From Natronosalvus caseinilyticus (GTDB lineage Archaea; Halobacteriota; Halobacteria; Halobacteriales; Natrialbaceae): a stretch of 64,000 bases of DNA. Positions 1 through 6,970 of this stretch are shown one piece after another (position 1 is the first letter of the stretch; every line of letters starts with the position of its first letter). The position numbers and the translations under genes are program-made. The notes under the pieces are model-generated. The model searched no databases and was not told the origin of the DNA. It saw nothing but the letters and a program-made list of their open reading frames with translations. The stretch is from contig NZ_CP071596.1 of NCBI RefSeq assembly GCF_017357105.1, forward strand, positions 3,782,001-3,846,000, written 5' to 3'.

Positions 1-762
1 CTGGACGGCGGTCGAACCGGCCTCGCGGATGTGGTAGCCCGAGACCGAGATGGGGTGGAACTTCGGGGTCTCCTCGGTCGAGAATTCGACGACGTCGGTC
101 ACGAGGTCGAGGGCGGGTTCGGGCGGGATGACCCACTCCTTCTGGGCGATGAACTCCTTGAACATGTCGTTCTGGAGGGTGCCGCGGACCTGGTCGCGGG
201 GCACGCCCTGCTGGTCGGCCAGCGCGACGTACATCGCGTAGATGACGGGCGCAGAGGGGTTGATCGTGAAACTCGTCGAGACCTCGCCGACGTCGATGCC
301 GTCGAACAGCACCTCCATGTCCCGCAACGTGTCCACGGCGACGCCCTCCTTGCCGACCTCGCCGTCGCTCATCGGGTCGTCCGAGTCGAGCCCCATCAGC
401 GTCGGCATGTCGAACGCCGTCGAGAGGCCGGTCTGGCCCTGGTCGATCAGGTAGTGAAAGCGCTCGTTGGTCTCTTCGACGGTCCCGAACCCGGCGAACT
501 GACGCATCGTCCACGTCCGGCCGCGGTACATCGTCGGGTACGGCCCCCGCGTGTAGGGTTCCTCGCCGGGAAAGCCCAGATCCTCGAGGTAGTCCAGGTC
601 AGAGACGTCGTCCGGGGTGTACAGTCGGTCGACCTCGAGGTTCGAGACCGTCGCGAACCGGTCTTTTCGCTCCCCGAAGCGGTCCATCACGGGCTCGAGC
701 GTCTCCGATTCCCACTCGGATTCGCCGTCCTGGATCGCCTCGAGCTCCTCCTCATCGTACAT
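1..762 (-). CDS. mcmA: methylmalonyl-CoA mutase large subunit, N-terminal part (gene runs off the left edge)
   Basis: This gene starts at 762 and is open to the window edge (254 codons seen). The enzyme interconverts methylmalonyl-CoA and succinyl-CoA using adenosylcobalamin. The visible part is the N-terminal TIM-barrel, substrate-binding domain. Family stretches such as RGPYPTMYRGRTWTMRQFAG, AFDMPTLMGLDSDDP, TSFTINPSAPVIYAMY and GTLQNDMFKEFIAQ are all present. The B12-binding domain is not in this part and is often a separate small subunit in archaea. The start is supported by a TATA-like element at 788-792, about 28 nt upstream, which implies a leaderless mRNA. It is divergent from the gvp operon. 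Specificity for methylmalonyl over isobutyryl or ethylmalonyl substrates is inferred from family resemblance only. Confidence 0.9.
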   Translation of the reverse strand, partial: MYDEEELEAIQDGESEWESETLEPVMDRFGERKDRFATVSNLEVDRLYTPDDVSDLDYLEDLGFPGEEPYTRGPYPTMYRGRTWTMRQFAGFGTVEETNERFHYLIDQGQTGLSTAFDMPTLMGLDSDDPMSDGEVGKEGVAVDTLRDMEVLFDGIDVGEVSTSFTINPSAPVIYAMYVALADQQGVPRDQVRGTLQNDMFKEFIAQKEWVIPPEPALDLVTDVVEFSTEETPKFHPISVSGYHIREAGSTAVQ

Positions 763-785
763 GAGCGTAAGTATTGCCGGACGGT

Positions 786-794
786 CCATTAAGG
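786..794 (-). promoter_or_regulatory. TATA-like box of the mutase gene
   Basis: On the minus strand this reads CCTTAATGG, centred about 28 nt before the ATG at 762. It is the only AT-rich element close to the start. Confidence 0.5.
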
Positions 795-967
795 ATTCCG
801 GGAACGGTCGATACGCCAGCGCCATTGGCGGAGCTGAGGGATGTGGGAACGCGATTTGCTCGCATCACCCGACCCGCACACTGTGAAGCGGACCGACGTC
901 GACGAGCCTAGGCTGCATCTGCAAGCAGCATGGTAACGCACGGCCCGCTCGAACCTCTGAGTGAGTG

Positions 968-989
968 AGCGGCGGCCACAGTCGCCGCT
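968..989. repeat. perfect 7-bp inverted repeat upstream of gvpF
   Basis: AGCGGCG (968-974) and CGCCGCT (983-989) are separated by 8 nt and lie just before the Shine-Dalgarno of the short ORF at 1010. It could be an RNA hairpin in the operon leader or a protein-binding dyad. Confidence 0.5.
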
Positions 990-1009
990 GCATTTGGAGG
1001 GTGAGACGT

Positions 1010-1150
1010 ATGCATACACGACAACAATCGACGACCGCAGACGCAGACGGCCGGTGGAACCGTCCGCGAGCGATCGGTCGCGGTCACCGGGACCGTCCCT
1101 GGGACCGGAACCAAAGCCGGCGACGATCCGCGAGGTGGCACGGTGGCTGA
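1010..1150 (+). CDS. candidate 46-aa arginine-rich leader ORF overlapping the gvpF start
   Basis: The ATG at 1010 is preceded by GGAGGGTGAG (996-1005), the best Shine-Dalgarno of the region. The ORF ends at TGA 1148-1150, overlapping the gvpF GTG (1143) by 8 nt in another frame. The same style of overlap links all the genes of the operon. The product would be 46 residues (MHTRQQSTTADADGRW...), with many Arg, His and Trp, which is the opposite of a normal acidic halophile protein. It may be a non-functional peptide whose translation delivers ribosomes to gvpF, or only a chance ORF. No family is recognised. Confidence 0.3.
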   Translation: MHTRQQSTTADADGRWNRPRAIGRGHRDRPWDRNQSRRRSARWHGG

Positions 1151-1838
1151 CTCGAACTCGAGTTACCACTACGTGTACGGGATCGTCGCCTCGAGCGACG
1201 CCAACGTGATTTCGCTCGAGGAGGGCGAGGCAGATGACGATTCGGACCGGGAGACGCTGCCCGTAGAGGGGGCGGGCGTCGCCGGGGCGACCGAGTTGTA
1301 CCCGGTCTCCCACGGACGACTCGCCGCGCTGGCGTCGCCGATCGACGTGACCGATCCCGAGGAGACCGACGAGGACGCGAAACGTCACGACGCGGTGCTC
1401 CGCGCGCTGTTGACCGAGAACGGCGGCCGAACGATCGTTCCGATGCGATTCGGCATGGTCTTCGAGAGCGAACGCGCGCTGAAGAACGTCCTCCGGGGCG
1501 GCCGTGGCGCGTTCCGACGAACGCTTCACGACATCGACGACAGGGTCGAACTCGGCCTGAAGGTCGTTCGCGAGCAGGACGCGACCGTCGACGACGAGAC
1601 GATCGTCGAGCGGGTGAGCGACGAACTCGAGCCACTGGCCACGAGTAGCGTCGACAGTGGCGAGTTCAGCGATCGGCTAGTGCTCAACCGCTCCTATCTC
1701 GTCGACCGGTCGGACCGCGAGGCGTTCGACACCGCCGTTGGCGAACTCGAGGCCGACCTCGAGGACGTGATGATCCGGTACTCGGGGCCGTTCGCACCGT
1801 ACAGTTTCGTCGACGTCAAGATCGGGGCCCAGCGATGA
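1143..1838 (+). CDS. gvpF: gas vesicle protein GvpF
   Basis: 231 aa with a GTG start. GAGGTGG (1132-1138) is a nearby Shine-Dalgarno, and no ATG occurs upstream in frame. It belongs to the GvpF/GvpL family, which in haloarchaea binds GvpA and the other accessory proteins at the start of gas vesicle assembly. Diagnostic features are YHYVYGIVAS near the N-terminus, the central VPMRFGMVF, and the C-terminal YSGPFAPYSFVDVKI. GvpL (4713-5786) ends with the same G-P-x-x-PYSF motif. It is the first gene of the overlapping gvpFGHIJKLM run. An assembly role is family knowledge; vesicles cannot be concluded because gvpA is not seen here. Confidence 0.93.
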   Translation: MADSNSSYHYVYGIVASSDANVISLEEGEADDDSDRETLPVEGAGVAGATELYPVSHGRLAALASPIDVTDPEETDEDAKRHDAVLRALLTENGGRTIVPMRFGMVFESERALKNVLRGGRGAFRRTLHDIDDRVELGLKVVREQDATVDDETIVERVSDELEPLATSSVDSGEFSDRLVLNRSYLVDRSDREAFDTAVGELEADLEDVMIRYSGPFAPYSFVDVKIGAQR

Positions 1839-2101
1839 TGGCGATCATCGTCGACGACCTGCTCGTCCGCCCGTTCGTCGGCCTCGTCAACACGCTGCAC
1901 ACGATGGCGATCGACGAACTGTACGACATCGAAGCCCTCGAGGACGAGCGCAAGGAAAACCGGCTCCTCTACGAACTCGGCGAACGGTCGAAAGCCGAGT
2001 ACGAGGAGCGCAAAGCCGAGATCGAAGACGAACTCGAGCTCGCTCGCGAGGTCCACGAGGAACTCACGAGCGGACGCGTGGAGGTCCGAACCAATGACTG
2101 A
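1835..2101 (+). CDS. gvpG: gas vesicle protein GvpG
   Basis: 88 aa, overlapping gvpF by 4 nt (or starting at the adjacent ATG 1838). It is a short, largely helical, charged protein with an N-terminal hydrophobic patch (IIVDDLLVRPFVGLVNTL) followed by a coiled-coil-like segment (residues about 33-75, rich in Glu, Lys and Arg), as in the GvpG family. GvpG is an accessory protein that interacts with GvpL and GvpF during assembly. Its position between gvpF and gvpH matches canonical haloarchaeal order. Confidence 0.9.
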   Translation: MMAIIVDDLLVRPFVGLVNTLHTMAIDELYDIEALEDERKENRLLYELGERSKAEYEERKAEIEDELELAREVHEELTSGRVEVRTND

Positions 2102-3014
2102 CGAACCACCAGACCCCCCAGATTCACCCGACGATCCGTCCGAAGAACCGCCCGATGAACCACCCGAGGAATCGTCCGCGACGCCACCGAACGACGGCGA
2201 CGACGATTCGGTGTCCGACTCGAGCCAGCCGTCCGACCAGGAGTCGACCGCGGGAGACGACGAAGTCGACGAGGTCAACGAAGTCGACGAAATGGACGCG
2301 AGCGAGGACGCGACGGAGGACCGATTCGGCGAATCCAGCGAATCCGACGAACCCGACAAATCCGGCAGTCAACCGAACGAGCGAGCGGATCGGTCCGACG
2401 AACGCGAGCACGAACACGAACACGGAGACGAGCGGCGTCCGTCGTCTCCGTCCTCCCGTCGGCACCACTCGGAGTCCGGATTCGAGGCCAGGCCGGGCGG
2501 ACAGCTCCTGTCGCGGCTCTTTCGGCTCCTCGAGTCGGGCGCCGAGAGCGGGACCGGATTTGGCGGCGCGTACGGAAACGCGCCCTTCGGCGACTCGAGC
2601 CGACGCGACGACGGTAGCCGTTTCAGGTTCGACACCGACGTCGACCTGACATTCAGCTCGATCGAACCCACCGGGGACGATGGCCGTCGAAATCGGCGCC
2701 ACAGCGTGCACGACGAGCGCTCGTCCGAACGCGCTCGACGCCACGCGACCCCGTCGATCGACGTCGCGAAGCGACGGTATGGGACGGAACTCGAGGTCGT
2801 CGCCGACGTCTCGTCAGTCGGGGAGGATCGGGTCCGCGTCGGGTTCGAGGACGACGACCTCGTGCTGGCCGACGACGACGATAACGAACTGTCACGCGTG
2901 AGCCTGCCGTGGCCGGAGACGGAGGCCGACGCGACGGTGAACAACGGCATCCTCACGGTTCGGGTGACCCGGGTAGATGCCCCTGGCTCCACGGATGGTG
3001 ATATCCATGAATGA
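2094..3014 (+). CDS. gvpH: gas vesicle protein GvpH (Hsp20-like C-terminal domain)
   Basis: 306 aa, overlapping gvpG by 8 nt, with Shine-Dalgarno GGAGGTC at 2080-2086. Residues 1 to about 160 are a low-complexity acidic tail rich in Pro, Asp, Glu and Ser. The middle is Arg/Ser-rich. Residues about 210-300 form a beta-rich region (VAKRRYGTELEVVADV, VRVGFEDDDLVLAD, NNGILTVRVTRVD) like the alpha-crystallin/Hsp20 fold of haloarchaeal GvpH, which is thought to act chaperone-like with GvpI. The protein is longer than I expect for GvpH because of the disordered N-terminus. Confidence 0.87.
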   Translation: MTDEPPDPPDSPDDPSEEPPDEPPEESSATPPNDGDDDSVSDSSQPSDQESTAGDDEVDEVNEVDEMDASEDATEDRFGESSESDEPDKSGSQPNERADRSDEREHEHEHGDERRPSSPSSRRHHSESGFEARPGGQLLSRLFRLLESGAESGTGFGGAYGNAPFGDSSRRDDGSRFRFDTDVDLTFSSIEPTGDDGRRNRRHSVHDERSSERARRHATPSIDVAKRRYGTELEVVADVSSVGEDRVRVGFEDDDLVLADDDDNELSRVSLPWPETEADATVNNGILTVRVTRVDAPGSTDGDIHE

Positions 3015-3939
3015 GACGAGCGAAACGAGCGAAACGAGCGAAGTGGACGACGGAATCGACATCGAGGCCGACGACCTCGAGTCGATCGTCGAAACCGGCG
3101 CCGCCGCACTCGACGCGCTCGAGGACGACCTCGCCGACGTCGACGCACTCGGCGAACTCGACGACGATGCACTCGAGAACGTGCGCCAGAATCTCGACGC
3201 GCTCGAGGACGTGACGACGGCCCTCGCCGAGTTCGTCGAAGCGATGGATCTCGAAGACCTGGCCGAGGTCGTCGAACCAGGCGAGTTGCTCGACGCAATC
3301 GAAATGGGCGAGATCCCGGATGCGCTCCAGTCGGGAGAGATCACGGACGCGGTCAACGTGACCGCCCTGCTTGACGCGCTCAATCTGCTCGAGGCGTGGG
3401 GCGCGACCGACGTGACCGACGTGCTCAGGGAGGGCGACGACCTCACCGATACGCTCGAGGACGTGAGCGAGGAGGATTCGGCCGTCGGCGCGGCGGCGTC
3501 GACGGTAACGGACGACGATGACGACGATGACGACCATGACGACGACTTCCTCGAGGACGAACTCGACGTCAGCGCCGAGGAAACCATGGACGCCCTCGAC
3601 GTCGACGTGCTCGAGGACCCCGAGTACGTACAGGTCTCGATCCAGCAAGCTGCGATGGAGGCCATCGACGGCGTCCGCTGGACGCTGCTCGAGACCCACG
3701 AGCAGTTCGAGAAGCTCTACGAGTTCAACCGGGAGCGGATGCGCCGCCAGGACCGCGGGACCACGTCCAGGAACCCGACCGCGGCGTCGACCATGCCGGT
3801 CGGCCGGGCGGACCTCGGGAGCGACAGCCGCTACTCGACGGTCCCCCAGCAGGTCAAGCTGTCGACGGCGCCTGCCCGGCGGCGGATCTACGGCAGACGA
3901 TTTGAGATTGAACGGGAACGCCAGCGGGGTGAGCGCTGA
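3007..3939 (+). CDS. gvpI: gas vesicle protein GvpI with a long acidic N-terminal extension
   Basis: 310 aa from the ATG at 3007, which overlaps gvpH by 8 nt and follows a GGTGAT Shine-Dalgarno-like sequence. Only the last ~60 residues look like GvpI: SRNPTAASTMPVGR, the STVP and STAP repeats and RRRIYGRRF. GvpI is normally a small basic protein of about 150 aa. Here about 200 residues precede this end. They contain helical Leu/Glu/Asp repeats (residues ~20-165), a poly-Asp run (~170-185) and a helix with QQAAMEAIDGVRWTLLETHE just before the basic tail. The identification rests on that tail and on the position between gvpH and gvpJ. Alternatively it is a fusion of an unknown acidic domain with GvpI. 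Confidence 0.75.
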   Translation: MNETSETSETSEVDDGIDIEADDLESIVETGAAALDALEDDLADVDALGELDDDALENVRQNLDALEDVTTALAEFVEAMDLEDLAEVVEPGELLDAIEMGEIPDALQSGEITDAVNVTALLDALNLLEAWGATDVTDVLREGDDLTDTLEDVSEEDSAVGAAASTVTDDDDDDDDHDDDFLEDELDVSAEETMDALDVDVLEDPEYVQVSIQQAAMEAIDGVRWTLLETHEQFEKLYEFNRERMRRQDRGTTSRNPTAASTMPVGRADLGSDSRYSTVPQQVKLSTAPARRRIYGRRFEIERERQRGER

Positions 3940-4379
3940 TGGTCGACGCCGTTCAGCCAAGCCGTCAGCAGGCCGATCTCGCGGACGTCGTCGAGATGCT
4001 GCTCGATAAGGGGATCGTGATCAACGCCGACATCGCCGTCTCCATCGGCGATACCCAGCTACTCGGCATCCAGCTTCGGGCCGCCATCGCCTCCTTCGAG
4101 ACGGCCGCGAAGTACGGCCTCGAGTTCCCCGAGGGGACGGACATGCGCCGCGTGGCGGAGGCCGCGGGCGAACCGGAACTCGCGGAGGAGGACCGGCGGC
4201 TGATTCCGCCCGTCGCACCAGTCCACGGCGTGAACGTAACTGGCGAGGACGACCAGATTGAGCGTTCGGACGCGGACGACTCGAGTGGGGCGGACGCTGA
4301 CGACGAAGAGGAGAGCGAAGACGAAACCAAGGGCGAGGCCGAAGCCGAAGCCGAGACCGACGGAGGCGAGACCACGTGA
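3939..4379 (+). CDS. gvpJ: gas vesicle protein GvpJ (GvpA-family minor structural protein)
   Basis: 146 aa; its ATG shares one base with the gvpI stop. Residues ~12-75 form the GvpA fold ([44 protein letters not shown]): helix, two beta strands, helix. It is followed by a ~70-residue acidic tail (Asp/Glu/Ala/Ser) absent from GvpA itself. GvpJ is a minor GvpA-like subunit needed at nucleation or at the conical tips. The sequence differs from main GvpA proteins, which are near-invariant, and the gene sits in the gvpJ slot. It is therefore unlikely to be the principal shell protein. Confidence 0.9.
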   Translation: MVDAVQPSRQQADLADVVEMLLDKGIVINADIAVSIGDTQLLGIQLRAAIASFETAAKYGLEFPEGTDMRRVAEAAGEPELAEEDRRLIPPVAPVHGVNVTGEDDQIERSDADDSSGADADDEEESEDETKGEAEAEAETDGGETT

Positions 4380-4723
4380 CCACGATCGACGTCGGCGAGG
4401 AGGGCAACGCGCGCCAGGGACTGATGACCCTCGTCATCACCGTCGTGGAACTCCTCGTCGAAGCGCTCGAGCGGGAGGCGATCCGGCGGATGGAGTCCCC
4501 GGATCTCACCGACGAAGAAATCGACCGGCTGGGGCGACAACTCGCGTCCATCGAGGCCGAACTCGAGCAACTCAAAGCCGACGAGGGGATCGAGGAGGGC
4601 GTCGACGACCTCCGAAACGACCTCGACGGCCTGGTCAGCGACGCGATCAGGCAACTCGAGGGCGATCCGACGAACGTCGAACCGGGCCACGCCATCCTTG
4701 GAGGTGACGACGATGGGGCGTGA
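4376..4723 (+). CDS. gvpK: gas vesicle protein GvpK
   Basis: 115 aa with a GTG start at 4376, overlapping gvpJ by 4 nt. It is a compact all-helical protein: [25 protein letters not shown], followed by [26 protein letters not shown], which is the core signature of GvpK. It is an accessory assembly protein of unknown biochemical role. A GTG start is consistent with translational coupling to gvpJ. Confidence 0.92.
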   Translation: MTTIDVGEEGNARQGLMTLVITVVELLVEALEREAIRRMESPDLTDEEIDRLGRQLASIEAELEQLKADEGIEEGVDDLRNDLDGLVSDAIRQLEGDPTNVEPGHAILGGDDDGA

Positions 4724-5786
4724 ACAGCGCGAAACCACGGCTCAGGAACGAGAGGCGAACCGCGACGACCCGGCGGGTCGCGACGACGAACCCGTTCCGG
4801 ACGCCGACGAAACCCCCGACTTCGACGACGGGCGCTACGTCTACTGCGTCGTCACGCTCGAGGGCGGCGAGGCCGACCTGGACGTCGACGGAATCGACGA
4901 CGAACCCGTGTCGGTCGTCGCGCTCGATCGCGGAGACGGGGGCGGGGGCGGGGACGAGGACGGGAACGCGACCCTCGCTGCAGTCGTTCACGCCTGTGAC
5001 TCGCTGTACGATTCGGCCGACCTCGCGCAGGTCAAACGGTGGCTGGTCCGCCACCAGACGGTCATCGACCGGGCGAGCCAGCAGTTTGGCACGCCGCTGC
5101 CCTTCCAGTTCGACACCATCGTCCGGGGCGACGACGACGCCGTCCGCGGGTGGCTCGCCGACCAGCGGGCCCCGCTCGAGGCGGCGCTCGCGGATCTCGC
5201 CGGCCACGCGGAGTACCGGATCGAGGTCGTCGAGACCGATCCGCCGGACGAGGAGACGCTAATCGAGCGCAACGACGACCTCGCGTCGCTGGCCGAAGAG
5301 CGGGAGGAGGCCTCGGAGGGACGGGCGTTCCTCCTCGAGAAGCAGTTCGACCAGCGGATCAGGGACCTTCGGCGCGACCGACGAGCGTCGATTCGGGAGT
5401 CCCTGCGACAGTCGCTCGAGTCGTGTGCGCGGGAGGTGCAGGTGCTCGAGCGCCAGCCGTCGGTGAGTCTCTCTAGCGCTTCTAGCGGTTCCAGCGGTTC
5501 CGGCGGGGCGGGAAAACCGACTGACGGCACCCGGCTCTGCCGGCTGACCGTCCTCGCCCGGGAGAGCGAAGAGGAGACGATCGGTTCGGTACTCGACGAC
5601 GTCGCCGAGAAACCGGGGCTCGAGGTCCGGTTCACCGGGCCGTGGCCGCCGTACTCGTTCGCGCCTACGCTCGGGGAGGAGACGGACGCTGGCGCGAGCG
5701 GTGGTCGGCCTGGGAGCACGGAGACGAGGACGCGACCCGAGACGGAAACGGAAACGGAAACCCAGACGGGTGATCGCCAGCGATGA
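4713..5786 (+). CDS. gvpL: gas vesicle protein GvpL (GvpF/GvpL family)
   Basis: 357 aa. I chose ATG 4713 because GGAGGTGA (4700-4707) lies just upstream; a TTG at 4698 is in frame but overlaps that site. It overlaps gvpK by 11 nt. An acidic N-terminus (1 to ~40) precedes the GvpF/L domain: [19 protein letters not shown], a helical [16 protein letters not shown] segment and the end motif [12 protein letters not shown]. The C-terminal ~30 residues are a low-complexity Glu-Thr repeat encoded by a GAAACG hexamer repeat. In haloarchaea GvpL acts as a platform that binds several other Gvp proteins. Confidence 0.92.
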   Translation: MGREQRETTAQEREANRDDPAGRDDEPVPDADETPDFDDGRYVYCVVTLEGGEADLDVDGIDDEPVSVVALDRGDGGGGGDEDGNATLAAVVHACDSLYDSADLAQVKRWLVRHQTVIDRASQQFGTPLPFQFDTIVRGDDDAVRGWLADQRAPLEAALADLAGHAEYRIEVVETDPPDEETLIERNDDLASLAEEREEASEGRAFLLEKQFDQRIRDLRRDRRASIRESLRQSLESCAREVQVLERQPSVSLSSASSGSSGSGGAGKPTDGTRLCRLTVLARESEEETIGSVLDDVAEKPGLEVRFTGPWPPYSFAPTLGEETDAGASGGRPGSTETRTRPETETETETQTGDRQR

Positions 5787-6175
5787 AACCCGACCGAGAC
5801 GACGACGCACTGGTCGACGTCCTCGACGTGCTCCTGCGCGACGGCGCGGTCGTGCGCGCCGACGTGATCGTCTCCGTCGCGGAGATTCCGCTCGTGGGCA
5901 TCAAACTGTCCGCCGCGATCGCCGGCATGGAGACGATGACCGACTACGGGCTCTTCGAGGACTGGGACACGACGCGGCGCGCTCGAGCGCTCGAGCGCCG
6001 TCAGTACGGTCATCGGCGTGGAGGCGACGACCGCGAGGTCGACGCGGACGAGGCCCGCGAACTCCAGGATCACCCCACGATGCGCCCGCAGGGGGAACCG
6101 CGGCGATGGACGCCGGCGCCGGAGGACGAGCGAGAGCGTGAACGTCCGCAGCCATCCACCGTCTCCGAGGAGTGA
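5783..6175 (+). CDS. gvpM: gas vesicle protein GvpM (GvpA-family)
   Basis: 130 aa, overlapping gvpL by 4 nt (ATGA). Residues ~8-60 are GvpA-like (LVDVLDVLLRDGAVVRADVIVSV, LVGIKLSAAIAGMETMTDYGLF), followed by an Arg/Glu-rich polar tail. GvpM is a minor, aggregation-prone GvpA paralogue required for assembly in Halobacterium. It is the last gene of the operon, and the next gene (6277-6735) is convergent. Confidence 0.9.
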   Translation: MKPDRDDDALVDVLDVLLRDGAVVRADVIVSVAEIPLVGIKLSAAIAGMETMTDYGLFEDWDTTRRARALERRQYGHRRGGDDREVDADEARELQDHPTMRPQGEPRRWTPAPEDERERERPQPSTVSEE

Positions 6176-6203
6176 TCGCGACAGCGGTCGACGTCGGTCG
6201 ACG

Positions 6204-6243
6204 GACGACTCGCAAATTGGATAGACGACTCGCGAACTGAATC
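6204..6243. repeat. imperfect 20-bp tandem duplication after gvpM
   Basis: Two adjacent copies starting with GACGACTCGC (6204-6223 and 6224-6243) match at 16 of 20 positions. They lie between the convergent gvpM and MaoC genes. No clear terminator T-tract is visible. Confidence 0.6.
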
Positions 6244-6276
6244 GAACCGAACTCGAGCGCCGCCCGAGTTCGGAGT

Positions 6277-6735
6277 CTAGTCGTCCGCGAACTCGCGCTT
6301 GAGCGAGAGGACGGTTCGGGAGAACGAGCACACGAGGTCGTCGTCCTGGTTGAAAACCTCGACGTTCATCGTGACGATGCCGCGCTCGCCGTCGCTGGTC
6401 TCTCGTTTGTCGGTCACCGTCGACTGGACGCGGATCGTGTCCCCGTGGAACACCGGCGTCGGGTGCTCGACGTCGTCGTAGCTCAGGTTCGCGACGATCG
6501 TCCCGTCCGTCGTCTCGGGAATCGAGATGCCGACCGCCAGCGCCATCGTGTAGATGCCGTTGACCAGTCGTTCGCCGAACTGGGTCTCCGCAGCGAAGGT
6601 TTCGTCGAGGTGCAACGGCTGCTGGTTCATCGTCATATCGCAGAACCGCTGGTTGTCGCCCTCGGAAATCGTCCGCCGGCGCTCGTGTTCGATGGTCTCG
6701 CCCACCTCGAACTCCTCGTAGTACAGGCCAGTCAT
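6277..6735 (-). CDS. MaoC-family (hotdog) dehydratase
   Basis: 152 aa. The start at 6735 (MTGLYYEEFEVGE) was chosen because a TATA box (6761-6766) lies 28 nt upstream; the longer open frame to 6843 is rejected. It is a single hotdog domain with the MaoC hydratase signature: SEGDNQRFCDMTMNQQPLHLDE holds the catalytic Asp and His positions (D..N..PLH) and FGERLVNGIYTMALAVG follows. Such proteins hydrate or dehydrate enoyl-CoA or mesaconyl-CoA-type esters. The neighbours (glutamate dehydrogenases, CoA-ester lyase, methylmalonyl-CoA mutase) suggest C4/C5 acyl-CoA metabolism. The known haloarchaeal mesaconyl-CoA hydratase is, to my knowledge, a longer protein, so the exact substrate is uncertain. 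Confidence 0.82.
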   Translation of the reverse strand: MTGLYYEEFEVGETIEHERRRTISEGDNQRFCDMTMNQQPLHLDETFAAETQFGERLVNGIYTMALAVGISIPETTDGTIVANLSYDDVEHPTPVFHGDTIRVQSTVTDKRETSDGERGIVTMNVEVFNQDDDLVCSFSRTVLSLKREFADD

Positions 6736-6759
6736 CGTCTCGAGCGTCGACGGGGGCGA

Positions 6760-6767
6760 GTAAAATG
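6760..6767 (-). promoter_or_regulatory. TATA box of the MaoC gene
   Basis: On the minus strand it reads CATTTTAC, centred about 28 nt before the ATG at 6735; leaderless transcription is implied. Confidence 0.55.
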
Positions 6768-6970
6768 TCACCGATCGATCCCTGGTCGACACCGTGGCCG
6801 TAATCGGGGTGCAAGTATTGCCCAATCCAGGGAGTAATAGCAAGGATTAAGCGTCGGCCTCGGGAAATCCGAACGAATGCGTCGACGCACCCGTCCGCTC
6901 TCGACGGGGCCGTCGACGGGTTGGTCCAGACACCGTCCGCGACCGGACCGTGTCCGTTTCCAGAAATACC

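Larger units (their letters stand above)
763..1142. other. intergenic region between divergent mutase gene and gvp operon
   Basis: This is the one gene-free stretch over 300 bases. It holds the mutase promoter (about 788-792), an inverted repeat GCTGC/GCAGC at 912-916 and 925-929, a perfect inverted repeat AGCGGCG/CGCCGCT at 968-974 and 983-989, and a short ORF with a strong Shine-Dalgarno (1010-1150, listed separately). I could not find a convincing TATA box for the gvp operon, and I see no tRNA or IS remnant. gvpACNO or gvpDE, which usually lie here in other haloarchaea, are absent. Confidence 0.7.

Noticed and set aside
968-989. Riboswitch-like leader before gvpF
   Set aside because: Only a single 7-bp hairpin is visible; no known riboswitch fold.
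2124-2744. Long minus-strand ORFs opposite gvpH
   Set aside because: They are hydrophobic or Arg/Val-rich shadows of the acidic gvpH frame with no Shine-Dalgarno or family signal; the GC-rich codon bias leaves opposite frames open.
4988-6814. 608-codon minus-strand ORF across gvpL, gvpM and the MaoC region
   Set aside because: Covers two gvp genes in antisense and lacks recognisable domains; the true MaoC frame is different.
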